In this document: one piece after another, positions 23,149 to 33,350 of the stretch
Layout of the letters: the number at the start of each line of letters is the position of its first letter
Position numbering within the stretch: position 1 is the first letter of the stretch
Assembly (NCBI GenBank): GCA_013368445.1
Contig: JAACJO010000003.1
Span: 1,116,001-1,180,000 of the forward strand
Direction of reading: 5' to 3'
Length of the DNA stretch: 64,000 nucleotides
From: Leucocoprinus leucothites
Taxonomy: Eukaryota; Basidiomycota; Agaricomycetes; Agaricales; Agaricaceae
Made by a program: the position numbers and the translations under genes
Notes under the pieces: generated by a model
Databases searched by the model: none
The model's input: the letters and a program-made list of their open reading frames with translations, nothing else
What the model was told of the DNA's origin: nothing

Positions 23149-23328
23149 GGCTAGAGCTCAGTCTCTTGAACTGGTGAGATGGGTTGCTTTGTTATCCTAG
23201 CAAGATGCCTTGGGAGGAAGTCTCTTTGCGATTAGCACCTTTTAAAAAGCAAACGCGTAGGATGCGGTGCTCGAAGAGAAAATCCCCAACCCACAATAGA
23301 TGCTATTAACTTGAGATTCGTGATGGAT

Positions 23329-23366
23329 TGTTGGCTATAATTTTATCTCAGTCATGATAGATATTC
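23329..23366 (-). promoter_or_regulatory. Conserved upstream box, array copy 1
   Basis: A 'tgttg.ctataattttatct' block followed by 'catgatagatatt' starts 181 bp before the ATG. The same box precedes all five array genes at 174-182 bp. A promoter element role is inferred from conservation and spacing. Confidence 0.55.
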
Positions 23367-23574
23367 ACCAAGGAGATGTCGACGTGTTCTCTTGGCATTC
23401 CCCTTTCTCGGGGAACAAGGGCTTGTATATAGGTTCTCGACAGTGTGCGTAGCTTGCCCGGACAATTAGTAAGTAGAGTTACTGCCGTAGCCAGTCCATT
23501 CAGTTTCTAACCAACTGAGAGATGGTTGCCAGCCTGGGTCTGGTAGTAGACTTCAAGGACAGCCAGGACAATGT

Positions 23575-23830
23575 TCTCAGTTGGTTCTATGATCTATCGC
23601 CAATCGTACACAGCCTGGTGTGGGGAACTGATTCTCGTTATATCATTCAACGTACCTACCATGTCAGTTGACATACCAGTATTAATAGTTGCCAATGTTC
23701 GATATTATATATTCAGTCTTCTCCCAGGTTCTGTCCGACAAGATGTGGGTCGTATCACATAGGAGGACAAGAAAGACGTTGACTCTTGATGAACGTGAAC
23801 GCGTCTTTCTCGAGCCCAGGAATAAATCAC
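23575..23830. repeat. Array spacer repeat, unit 1
   Basis: It contains 'atattcagtcttctcccagg' and 'gatgtgggtcgta', repeated with small changes at 25870-26115, 27855-28110 and 32735-32960. A shorter start is seen at 30735-30790. It marks the duplication unit of the tandem array. Confidence 0.75.
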
Positions 23831-24227
23831 CGTTTCAAACATCAAATCCTATGCAGGGCGGAACTTCTAAGCTTTCTTTCCTATTTGGAGGGGTTTCTCA
23901 AGGAATCAAGCCAGAGGAAGTCGCACGGAATGTTCATATGAGATGCATCTGGTATATCTAGATACAAGGTAGTAAACAATGTTGTACAACAGTGGGTACA
24001 CGAAGGAAAAGCGCTACTACTACAGGGACATGCCGGGTGTGGGTTATGAAAAGAGGTTGATCAACCGATGATCGATAAGGGATCTCGGGATCTTACTATA
24101 ATAGCGGTTCCATTATCATCAACTGCCAGGATTCGTGACACCGATGAAGTCCCGTTATAGAAGTATTTATACTACTTGCTATTTCCCCACTCAAAACGGA
24201 TGACCTGAAATAAAATAACTAGATGAC
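23831..24227. other. Array spacer, no gene
   Basis: Sequence partly shared with 32940-33250 ('aggaatcaagccag' and 'gcatctggtatatctagata'-like stretches). No coding sequence is supported. Confidence 0.5.
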
Positions 24228-24395
24228 CGTGTGTTATAACATCATTGATATCGGGTGCAAAACCTAAATAGGGGTATCCTGGGTTTGTCCATGGCGGACC
24301 AGGCAGTGCATTGAGTAATAATCTACTTAGGTAAATACAATCGCTGTCGTGAGCTTTCAGCGCATGAGATTTAATAATAAAAGCGGTAGTTTGAT
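24228..24395. repeat. Array 3' flank element, beside copy 2
   Basis: It carries 'catcattgatatcgggtgca', 'ggggtatcctgg' and 'gcggaccaggc'. Related copies lie at 26128-26290, 29240-29350 and, outside the array, 43530-43700. Confidence 0.7.
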
Positions 24396-24515
24396 GGCAG
24401 ATACTACTATGAATGAATATACCCCGGGAAGTACAGTTAATACAAGCTGCCAAACGCTCCGACAAGCGATGGTTAGAAGAAGGAGAAGAGGAAGAAAGCT
24501 CTCAAGACGTTAAAA

Positions 24516-25436
24516 TTACCAGAAAATAAGTCCAAAACCAGCCGACAGAAGAACACTTAATCCGAACCACGAGGTCCCCAGTCGTTGCGCACCACTAGTA
24601 TTACTCGCGGAACCACCCCCGTTTGACGAGCCACCAGCAGAAGGAGCTGGCCCAACCGCAGTGGAGACGCCTGAAGTCACTGGGGCAGTGTCGCCAAATA
24701 CCGTCGTCTGGGATACAATAGCTAGGTAGTCCGTCAGCAGACAGTCATTGAAATCAGTCACACAAGGATTTGCAGCTTACGGGTGATGGATGGTAAGGTG
24801 AAGCTTGTTGTTTCGGAATCTGAGAAGGTCGTTGTGCTTTCGCGGACTGTAGTAGAGGTTGTCCTTGATGTGCTGGTTTTGTGACTGGTTGTCTTCTTTG
24901 TGGTGGTGACATCCCCGCCTCCGCCTTCACCTCCACCTCCACCACCTCCACCTCCTCCGCCTTCCTGACAAAGTGGCACCCCATTATCTCGAATACAAGT
25001 CTCGTCAGGACCTACATAATATATATAGGTCTTCAGGTCAACGGATCATTCAATGAACCAGCACACACTACTTACGGCAGCATCCCGACCCATCAGGGCA
25101 CAGGTCAAGGCTCGGATCCGTGCACTGGCCACTACTGCCTCCGCTGCAAACTTCCCCTTTCGGGCAACAACCCCCAGGTACACAATTTTGATCATTCCTG
25201 CAGCATGAAATAGCATCACAGGCGTGAAAGCCGGGATCGCAGCCCTCGATAATCTGTCGGATTGGTAGGAGGCCTTTAATGGTCGACGAGCTAGTACTCT
25301 GTTTGGCCGGTGCGTGTGGTTGAACGGCTCGAAAGACGGTCCCAGCTAGAGTAATGCCCTGAGCTGCAAATGCAACAGGAAGGAGGGATAGTACAGCGGG
25401 TACCACCACCACAGCCTGCAGGAGGAAAAAACGCAT
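24516..25436 (-). CDS. Secreted cysteine-rich anchored protein, array copy 2
   Basis: Exons 25076-25436, 24781-25011 and 24516-24721 sum to 266 codons. Parts in order: signal peptide MRFFLLQAVVVVPAVLSLLP, a short Pro/Ser segment, the 14-Cys core (SCCRNDQNCVPGGCC, then SGCC and DETCIRDNGVPLC), a Gly-rich linker of about 18 residues, a short Thr/Lys/Ser linker, the conserved SDSETTSFTLPSIT block, then a Ser/Gly/Asn-rich stretch and a hydrophobic C-terminus (WFGLSVLLSAGFGLIFW) after SNTSGA. That last arrangement is typical of GPI attachment signals. It is probably a cell-wall or plasma-membrane surface protein. It differs from its neighbours chiefly in the linker. No closer family is known to me. 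Confidence 0.88.
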
Positions 25437-25614
25437 AGCTAGAGCTCTGTATCTCTTGAACTGGTGAGATGAGAGTTGCTTCGTCGTCTTAGCAAGACGC
25501 CTTGGGAGGAAATCTCATTGTGATTTGCACCTTTTAAAACGCATAGGATGCGGTGCTCGAAGAAAAAGTCCCCGAGCCACACTGGATGCTATTAACTTAA
25601 GATTCATGATGGAT

Positions 25615-25650
25615 TGTTGACTATAATTTTATCCCGATCATGATAGATAG
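25615..25650 (-). promoter_or_regulatory. Conserved upstream box, array copy 2
   Basis: The 'tgttgactataattttat' block starts 179 bp before the ATG, as in the other array genes. Confidence 0.55.
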
Positions 25651-25869
25651 TTACCAAGAAGACATCGATACATTTTCTTGGCATCCCCTTTCCTGAAGAA
25701 CAAGTATTTGCATATAGATACTCGATGGTATGTATAGATTGCCTAGTGTGACGATTGGTAGTAAGTCGAGTCACTGCTATTGCCCATCAAGTCAGTTTAT
25801 ACCTTCTTTAAACCAACTGAGGGACAATTGCCAGAGTCTGGAAAATTCGTGTGAGGATGGTTAAGGTAA

Positions 25870-26115
25870 ATTTCTTAGTTGATTCCATCACCCCTCGCAC
25901 ACAGCCTAGCGTGGGGAATCGATTCTCGTCGTATCATTCAAGATATCTACCATGTCAGTTGACGTGCTAGTATTAATAGTTACCAATGTTAAATATCATA
26001 TATTCAGTCTTCTCCCAGGTTCTGTCGACAAGATGTGGGTCGTACCATACAGGAAGACAAGAAAGAAGTTGATTCTCGCTGAGCTTGAACATCTCGAGCC
26101 CAGGAATAAGTTACC
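25870..26115. repeat. Array spacer repeat, unit 2
   Basis: Diverged copy of 23575-23830, with small deletions. Confidence 0.75.
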
Positions 26116-26127
26116 CGTTTCTAGATG

Positions 26128-26290
26128 ATTTTGTGTTATGACGTCATTAATATCGGGCGAAAGCCTAAAAAGGGGTAGAGTCCCTTGGCGGACCAGGCGG
26201 TGTATTGAGCAATAATCAGCTAAAATAATAACCGTTGTCGCGAGGTTTCTGCGCATGAGATATAATAATAAAAGTGGTAGTTTGAAGGTA
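26128..26290. repeat. Array 3' flank element, beside copy 3
   Basis: Copy of the 24228-24395 element, including 'tatgacgtcattaatatcgg' and 'ggcggaccaggcggtgtatt'. Confidence 0.7.
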
Positions 26291-26359
26291 GATACTACTG
26301 TAAATAGTTCTCAAGAAGTAATACCGTCAAACACCAAACAATCGGATGAGCAAGAGTTA

Positions 26360-26385
26360 GGGGGGGGGGGGGGGGGGGGGGGGGG
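26360..26385. repeat. Homopolymer run of 26 G
   Basis: It lies in the 3' flank of array copy 3. The equivalent place in copies 1 and 5 has only five or six G. It is either an expanded mononucleotide tract or an assembly artefact. Confidence 0.85.
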
Positions 26386-26411
26386 AAAGAGCTAGCAAAA
26401 CCTCAAAATCA

Positions 26412-27437
26412 TCAGAAAATAAGACCAAAACCGGCCGACAGAAGAACACCTAATCCAAACCACGAGGTCCTCAATTGTCGTGCACTACTAGTATTACTCG
26501 CAGATCCACCCCCGTTAGACGAGCTGCCAGCAGAAGGGGACGGAGCCGGCCCAGTGACCGTGGAGGTGCTTGAACTCGCCGCGGTGTCACCAAGTACTGT
26601 CGTCTGGGGTGCAGTAGCTAGGCAATCCGTCAGTGAGCACTCATTAAAATCACTCGGACAAGGATTTGCAGCTTACAGGTGATGGATGATAAGGTGAAGC
26701 TTGTGGTTTCGGAATCTGAGGAGGTCGTCGTGCTTTGGAGGGCCGTAGTAGAAGTTGGCCTTGATGTGCTGGACTTGCAGGAAGTGGTTGTCTTCTTTGA
26801 GGTGGTGGGTTTGTAAGTGGTTGTCTTCTCTGAGGTAGTGGGTTTGTGAGTGGTTGTCTTCTCTGAGGTGGTGGGTTTATGAGTGGTTGTCTCGTGAGTG
26901 GTGGCCTTGTGAGTAGTTGTCTTAGGACCCCCGCCGCCGCCTCCACCTCCGCCTCCACCACCTCCCCCACCTGCCTGACAAAGTATCACCCCGTTGTCTC
27001 TGATACAAGTGTCGCCACGAGCTACAATATACATGTGGGACTTCAGATTAACGGATCATTCAATGAACCAGCACACATGACTTACGGCAGCATTCCATCC
27101 TATCAGGACACAAAGCAAAACTCGGATCTGTGCACTGGCCACTGTTGCCGCTGCAAGTTTCCCCTATCGGGCAACAACCCCCAGGTACACAGTTCTGATC
27201 ATTCCTACAGCATGAAACGGCATCACAAGCATGAGAGCCAGAGGGACAGCCCTCGATAATCTGTCGGATTGGTAGGAGGCCTTTAATGGTCGATGAACTA
27301 TGTTTAGCTGGCACGTGTGGTTGAACCGCCCGAAAGACGCTACCCGCCAGAGTAAGGCCCTGAGCTGCAAACACAACAGGAAGGAGGGATAGTACAGTGG
27401 GTCCTACCACCGCAGCCTGCAAGAGGAAGAAACACAT
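26412..27437 (-). CDS. Secreted cysteine-rich anchored protein, array copy 3 (long Thr-rich linker)
   Basis: Exons 27086-27437, 26677-27021 and 26412-26617 sum to 301 codons. I chose the ATG at 27437 (MCFFLLQAAVVG), which matches the starts of the other copies; an upstream ATG-less extension is rejected. The 14-Cys core is kept (SCCRNDQNCVPGGCC, DTCIRDNGVILC). The linker is the most elaborate of the array: 15 Gly, then tandem THKPTTSEKT-type repeats (at least three units) rich in Thr, Lys and His, suited to heavy O-glycosylation. The SDSETTSFTL block and a C-terminal hydrophobic segment after Ser/Gly/Asn-rich sequence indicate a GPI-type anchor. The linker also carries one extra cysteine (TSCKS). 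Confidence 0.88.
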
Positions 27438-27618
27438 GACTGGAGCTCTGTACCTCTTGAACTGGTGAGATGGGTTGCTTTGTTGTCCTAGCAAGATGCC
27501 TTGAGGGGGAAAAGCCTCATTGCGATTCGCGGCTTTTAAATCGCATAGGATGCGGTGCTCAAAGAAAAAGGTTCCCAAGCCACACTAGATGCTATTAACT
27601 AGGGATTCGTGATGGATT

Positions 27619-27655
27619 GTTGACCATAATTTTATCTCGATCATGATAGATATTT
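27619..27655 (-). promoter_or_regulatory. Conserved upstream box, array copy 3
   Basis: The 'tgttgaccataattttatct' block starts 182 bp before the ATG. Confidence 0.55.
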
Positions 27656-27854
27656 ACCAAGGAGACGTCGACGTGTTTTCTTGGCGCCCTCCTTTCTCGA
27701 GAAACATGGGCTTGCGTGTGGGTTCTAGATGGTGTGGGTAGCTTGCCCGGTCAATTGAGAAGTTAAGTTACTGCCGTAGCCAGTCCAGTTAATTTTTAAC
27801 TAACTGAGAGATGACTGCCAGAGTTTCGTAGACTCGTGCAAGGACGGCCAGGCA

Positions 27855-28110
27855 ATATTCTCAGTTGGCTCTATGATCCATCACCCCTCGTACACAGCCT
27901 AGTGTAGGGAATCAATTCTCGTTGTATCGTTCAAGATATCTACCATACCAGTTGACGCGCCGGTATTAATAGTTGCCAATGCTCGATATCATATATTCAG
28001 TCTTCTCCCAGGTTCTGTCCGGCAAGATGTGGGTCGTAGCATATAGGAGGACAAGAAAGAAGTTGATCCTCGATGAACGTGAACATGTCTTTCTCGAGCC
28101 CGGGAATAAT
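27855..28110. repeat. Array spacer repeat, unit 3
   Basis: Close copy of 23575-23830. It ends abruptly near 28110 at 'gcccgggaataat', where unrelated sequence begins. Confidence 0.75.
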
Positions 28111-28910
28111 ATGAGAGTAAAGAAACACTATCGCCCAAAAATTAGGGCGATAGTGTGTGATGCGGAGGCCCGTCAGGGTGGAGCCCATGCCAGTGTCTTG
28201 GAAAGACACGATGCACTGCCCTTCCCGGTGCCTCTGAGCAAACAGGGAGGCCTGAGTACATGAGAGAGAACAGGCCCAAAACCACGAGGCCGATGCTCCC
28301 AATTGGAGCGGAGCACACCACTGGCAAGGACAAGGAATGAGGGCCAAATGACTCCCAAAAGGCTGAAACCTGAACTGGAGGAAGAGAGGATAGGAGAGGG
28401 CCGCGCGTTGAGCAAGCAAGAAGTGAAGGAGCCGGAATGCTGACAACTGGATGAAAAGGAAATAGAAGGGTGTGGCGTGCCGGGTAAATCTGAAGCGAAA
28501 GGGGTTGAGTGCGGACAACAGGGTGGGAATGGGGCGGAAGGAAGCGGTGCGCAGAAAAATCTGAAAAGAGAGAGACTGAGTACTGAAGCACTGGAGACCG
28601 GGCGAAACGAAGCAGGAGGATGTGCTGAATAAATCTAAAAGAAGGAGACTGAATGCTGAAGACTGGGCGGAAACGAAGCGAAAGGGAATGGTGTGCTGGG
28701 TGAGTCTGACGCGGAAGAGACAGATGACTGAAGACTGAGTTAAAACAAAGCGGGAGGGAGTGTCGGTGCTGGCTGAACATGAAGCAAAAGAGAAACATTG
28801 GCTATGTAGGAGGCCGCATCGAAGTGGGTGGGCGGCAAGACAGGGGGAAAGCCTGATGGTAGCGCTAGGATAGGAGCCCTAGGCACTAAGAACACATATC
28901 CTTAGATCAT
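28111..28910. repeat. Insertion of about 0.8 kb with hairpin and degenerate 72-bp minisatellite
   Basis: This block is absent from the equivalent spacer of the other copies. It opens with a perfect 12-bp inverted repeat (28125-28136 and 28145-28156). From about 28400 to 28800 a purine-rich degenerate tandem repeat recurs about every 72 bp, anchored on 'gtgctg.gtaaatctgaa'-like cores near 28476, 28548, 28619, 28691 and 28765. The minus strand happens to be open for about 218 codons, but the composition follows the repeat and there is no gene-like signal. Confidence 0.65.
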
Positions 28911-29239
28911 TACAGGTCTAGGTAGTATTGTTGACGGCCAGACTTGAGTAACACAAACAAGGAAGGATTGAGAGCCAAGGTTTTCGTGCCTAGGAGGGCG
29001 GCAGGAGGAGAGGCAGTGGTAGGTTCATATTGGTCATGAGAGGGTGCGAGCGGAGAGAGAAAGGAAAGAACAAAAAAATTCCGACTTTCGATGTGTAGGA
29101 GGGTGAGAGCGCGACGAGAAAGGCGAGGGATGGAACGGACTGTTACGGACGTGACCAGAGATAAAGGAATGTATGTACTTGTGTAGATTAGACGGCTATC
29201 TAGTTCATCCGCTCCGCTGTCATGGGTCATAAACGATCC

Positions 29240-29350
29240 ATCTCGGATTATGACGACATTGATATCGGGTGCTAAGCCTAAAATGCGGCCGCTGTTGTGG
29301 GCATGGGATTTAATAATAAAAGGGGGTAGTTTGAAGATAGATACTACTAC
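29240..29350. repeat. Array 3' flank element, beside copy 4
   Basis: Shortened copy of 24228-24395 ('gacattgatatcgggtgc', 'taataataaaagggggtagt'). Confidence 0.65.
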
Positions 29351-29444
29351 TGTGAATAAACAGATCTTAGGAAGTAATACAAAGCGCCAAACACTCCGAC
29401 AAGCAAGAGTAGGAGAACAAATAGCTCGCAAAACGTCAAAATTA

Positions 29445-30326
29445 TCATAAAATAAAACCAAAACCAGCCCACAGAAGAACACCTAATCCGAACCACGAGG
29501 TCCCCAATTGTTGTGCACTACTAGTATTATTCGCGGCGCCACCACTGTTTGACGAGTCGCCAGCAGGAGCAGGAGCTGGCCCGGTGACCGTGGAGGCACC
29601 TGAACTCGTCGTAGTGTTGCTAGATGCCGTCGTCAGGAGTGGGTCAGCTAGGTAATCCGTTAGCGGACTGTGATCAAAACTAGTAGTCACACAAGGATTT
29701 TCAGCTTACAGGTGATGGACGGTAAGGTGAAGCTTGTAGTTTCAGAATCTGAGAAGGTCGTCGTGGTTTCGTGGACTGTAGTAGAAGTTGTTCTTAATGT
29801 GCTGGTTTCGTGAGTGGTCGTCTTCTTCGTTGTGGTGGCATCTCCACCACCTTTCTGACAGAGTGGTACACCATTGTCTCTGATACAAGTGTCGCCACGA
29901 GCTACAATATACATATGGGCTTTAGATCAAACGGATCATTCAATGAACCAATACACACTACTTACGGCAGCATCCCGACCCATCAGGGCACAAAAAAAGG
30001 CTCGAACTCGTACACTCATGGCCTGGACCGCCACAAACCTTTCCATTCGGACAACAACCGCCAGGTACACAATATTGATCATTCCTGCAGCATGAAACAG
30101 CATCACACTCATGATAGCCGCTCTCGCAATAGTAGATGATGATCTGTCGGGTTTGTAGGAGGCCTTTAATGGTCGATGAGCTAGTACTCTGTTTGGCTGG
30201 CACGTGTGGTTGAATTGGTGGAAGGACGGTCCCCGCTAGAGTAAGGCCTTGGGCTGCAAAAGCAAGAGGGAGGAGGGATAGTACGACGGGTACTACCACC
30301 GCAACCTGCAGGAGGAAGAAACGCAT
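29445..30326 (-). CDS. Secreted cysteine-rich anchored protein, array copy 4 (minimal linker)
   Basis: Exons 29966-30326, 29710-29901 and 29445-29647 sum to 252 codons. Signal peptide MRFFLLQVAVVVPVVLSLLP and the 14-Cys core are present, though loops differ from the other copies (IIIYYCESGYHEC; HECTSSSLFLC). The Gly linker is reduced to three residues, followed by a short Thr-rich stretch (DATTTKKTTTHETST), the SDSETTSFTLPSIT block and the anchor-like tail (WFGLGVLLWAGFGFIL). It is intact and probably surface-anchored. Its upstream spacer is the most rearranged in the array. Confidence 0.87.
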
Positions 30327-30499
30327 GGGTAGAGCTTAGTCTCTTGAACTGGTGAGATGGGTTGCCTTGTCGTCCTAGCAAGGTGCCTTGGGGGAAAGTC
30401 TCATTGCGATTTTCACCTTTTAAAATGCATACCATGCGGTGCTCAAAGAAAAGCTTTCGACCCACATCGAATGCTATCAACCAGAGATCCGTGACGAAT

Positions 30500-30535
30500 T
30501 GTTGATTATAATTTTATCTCGGTCGTGATAGATAT
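30500..30535 (-). promoter_or_regulatory. Conserved upstream box, array copy 4
   Basis: The 'tgttgattataattttatct' block starts 174 bp before the ATG. Confidence 0.55.
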
Positions 30536-30734
30536 ATATCAAGGAGACATCGATCCGTTTTCTTGGTGTCTCCTTTCCCGAAGAACTAGGATCTGCATAC
30601 AGATACTCGACAGTGTGCGTAGCTTGCCTAGACAATTAGTAAGTTGAGTTGCCACTGTAGCCTGTCAAGCCAATTCCAACCGACTGAGAGACAATTTCCA
30701 GAATCTAGGAGAGTCGTGCAAGGACGGCTAAGGC

Positions 30735-31321
30735 GATGTCCTCAGTTGGTTCCATCATCCCTCATACACAGCCTAGTGTGGGGAACCTGTGCAAGGTAAA
30801 TCTGGCTGTGCTGAACTTTGCTGCACTTTGCTCCCTATTTGCAAAAGGTTCTCGAGGGATCGAGTCAGAAGAGATCGCACGGGACTCTTTGCGTGAGAGA
30901 AGCATCCTGCCCGTTCGGATGCAAGGTAATTTGAATGAAGTATAAGGCAGTACTAAGCATATGAAAGAAAATATTGCTGCAAGGATATGAAAAAGGGTGG
31001 ATGAACTGATAAGAGATCTCACTGTGAACTTCTGAAGTAGTCATACTGTAAGAGCGGTTTCAATATCATCATAAATCAAGACTCGTGACACCGAAGAAGT
31101 CCCGCTCTGAAGTATTTATACTTTTACTATTTCCCCATTCAAAACAGATGACCTGAAATAAAATAACTAGAAGATCACAAGTCGTGGGATTTCCAAAAAG
31201 GCGGTAGTTTGAAGGCAAATACTACAGTAAATGAATAGTTCTCAAGAGGTAACACCGTCAAGTGCCAAACAATCGGGTGAGCAAGTTTGGGGGGAAAAGA
31301 GCTAGCAAAACGTCAAAATTA
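30735..31321. other. Array spacer, truncated repeat then unique sequence
   Basis: The spacer repeat is recognisable only to about 30790; the rest of the unit is deleted. The remainder carries pieces of 3' flank sequence of copy 5 and no gene. Confidence 0.5.
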
Positions 31322-32317
31322 TCAGAAAATAAGACCAAAACCAGCCAATAGAAGAACACCTAATCCAAACCACGAGGTCCCCAATTGTTGTGCACTACTA
31401 GTATTACTCGCGGAACCACCCCCGTTAGATGAGCTGCCAGCAGAAGGAGCCGAAGCAAGCCCAACCGTGGAGGTGCCTGAACTCGTTGCAGTGTCGCCAA
31501 GTGCCGTCGTCTGGGGTGCGTTAGCTAGGTAATCCGTCAGTGAACAGTCATTAAAATCACTCAGAGAAGGATTTGTAGCGTACAGGTGATGGATGGTAAG
31601 GTGAAGCTTGTGGTTTCAGAATCTGAGAAGGTCGTCATGCTTTGGAGGACCATAGTAGAAGTTGAGCATGATGTGCTGGTCTTGTGAGTGGTGGTGATCC
31701 TGTCAGTTGTGGTGGTCTTGTAGGTGGTGGCCTTGTAAGTGGTCTTGGGACCCCCACCGCCTCCTTCCCCACCTCCGCCTCCTTCTCCACCTCCACCTCC
31801 TTCTCCACCTCCGCCTCCTCCACCACCTCCACCGCCTCCACCACCTTCCTGACAAAGTGGCACTCCATTATCCCTGATGCAAGTTTGATCAGAACCTACA
31901 ATATACATATAGGGCTTCAAATCAGCGGATCATTCAATGAACTAATACACAGTACTTACGGCAACATCCCGACCGATCAGGGCACAGGTCAAGACTTGGA
32001 TCTGTACACTGGCCACCACTGCCGCTGCAAGTTTCCCCTATCGGGCAACAACCCCCAGGTACACAGTTTTGATCATTCCTGCAGCACGAAATAGCATTAC
32101 AGGCATGAAAGCCGGGGTAGCAACCCCCCATAATCTGTCGAATTGGTAGGAGGCCTTTAATGGTCGACGAGCTAGTACTGTGTTTGGCTGGGGTGTGTGG
32201 CCGAATGGCTTGGAAGACGGTCCCCGCTAGAGTAAAGCCCTGAGCTGCGAATGTAAGAGAAAGGAGGGATAGTACGAAGGGTACCATCACCGCAGCCGGC
32301 AGATGGAAGAAACGCAT
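31322..32317 (-). CDS. Secreted cysteine-rich anchored protein, array copy 5 (long Gly/Glu linker)
   Basis: Exons 31960-32317, 31584-31895 and 31322-31524 sum to 291 codons. The signal peptide is slightly diverged (MRFFHLPAAVMVPFVLSLLS). The 14-Cys core is conserved (SCCRNDQNCVPGGCC, QTCIRDNGVPLC). The linker is 14 Gly followed by three GGGGGE-type units, then a Thr-rich stretch with KTTTTDRITTTHKTSTS. SDSETTSFTLPSIT and the anchor-like tail WFGLGVLLLAGFGLIF close the protein. The second intron uses donor gtacgc instead of gtaagc. It is the first gene transcribed from the right end of the array. Confidence 0.88.
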
Positions 32318-32493
32318 GGTTAGAGCTCTGTATCTCGGGCTGGTGAGATGGGTTGGTTTGTTGTTCTGGCAAGGTGCCTTGAGTGGAAGTCCTATTGCGA
32401 TTTGCGCCTTTTATAATAAAACGCATAGGATGCTGTGCTCGAAGAAAAGTTCCCGACACACTGGATGCTATTAACTGGAGATTCGTGACGGAT

Positions 32494-32530
32494 TGTTGAC
32501 TATAATTTTATCTCGGTCATGATAGATATT
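32494..32530 (-). promoter_or_regulatory. Conserved upstream box, array copy 5
   Basis: The 'tgttgactataattttatct' block followed by 'catgatagatatt' starts 177 bp before the ATG. Confidence 0.55.
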
Positions 32531-32734
32531 TACTAAGGAGGCGTCGATGTGTTTTCTTGGCATCCCCCTTTTTTGAAGAACGAAGATTTGCATATAGATA
32601 CTCGACGGTGCCTAGCTTGTACGGTCAACTAGTAAGTCGAGCTACCGCTGTCACCCATCAAGTCGGTTTGTAGCCAGCTGGGAGACAATTGCAAGAGTCT
32701 GGAAGGCTTGTGCAAGGACGGCTAGGGCAATGTT

Positions 32735-32960
32735 CTCAGTTGGTTCCATCACCCCTCATACATAGCCTAGTGTGGAGAGTTGATTCTCATTATATCATTC
32801 AGGCCACCTAACATGTCAGTTGACGTGCTAATACTAATAAGTACCAATGTTCGATATCATATATTCTGTCTACTCCCAGGTTCTGACCGAAAAACATGGG
32901 TCGTACCATATAGGGGGACGAGAAAGAAGTTGTTTCGATGAATATGTCTTAGGAACAAGC
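32735..32960. repeat. Array spacer repeat, unit 5 (right edge)
   Basis: Diverged copy of 23575-23830. Repeat-like sequence fades out by about 33300, which marks the right border of the array. Confidence 0.7.
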
Positions 32961-33350
32961 CACTTTTAGACACCAAATCTTGTGAAGGGCGTTCTAAGCT
33001 TTGTTCCCTATTTGCAAAAGGCTCTCAGGGAATCAAGCCAGAAAAAGTCACACAATATGTTCATAAAAGAAGCGTCTGGCATATCTAGATACAAGATAGT
33101 AAACGAAGTTATATGACAGCGAGAAGAGGCTGATCAACCGATGAGGGAACTCACTCCGAACTTCTGAAAGACATTCTATAAGAACAGTTCCATTACTGTC
33201 CACAGCCAGGACTCGTGATACCGACAAAGTCCCGTTCTGGAAATATTTATACCATTTAATATTTCTATATTCGGGGCAGGGGACCTGAGAAGATCACAAG
33301 CCAGCGCCGTCCGGATGCAATGTAGAAATATATCCACACACATGCATCGT

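Noticed and set aside
26650..26970. Minus-strand open frame rich in Glu, Val and Pro overlapping exon 2 of array copy 3
   Set aside because: It is the shifted reading of the poly-Gly and Thr-repeat codons. Repeats open several frames at once; splice phases fit only the Gly/Thr frame.
28142..28798. 218-codon minus-strand open frame rich in Ser, Pro, Leu and His
   Set aside because: It coincides with the 72-bp repeat block, has no splice or family support, and is best explained by repeat composition.
22490..32317. CRISPR-like or phage-type repeat array
   Set aside because: The repeats are whole-gene duplications with introns and signal peptides in a fungal genome; there is no short repeat-spacer pattern.
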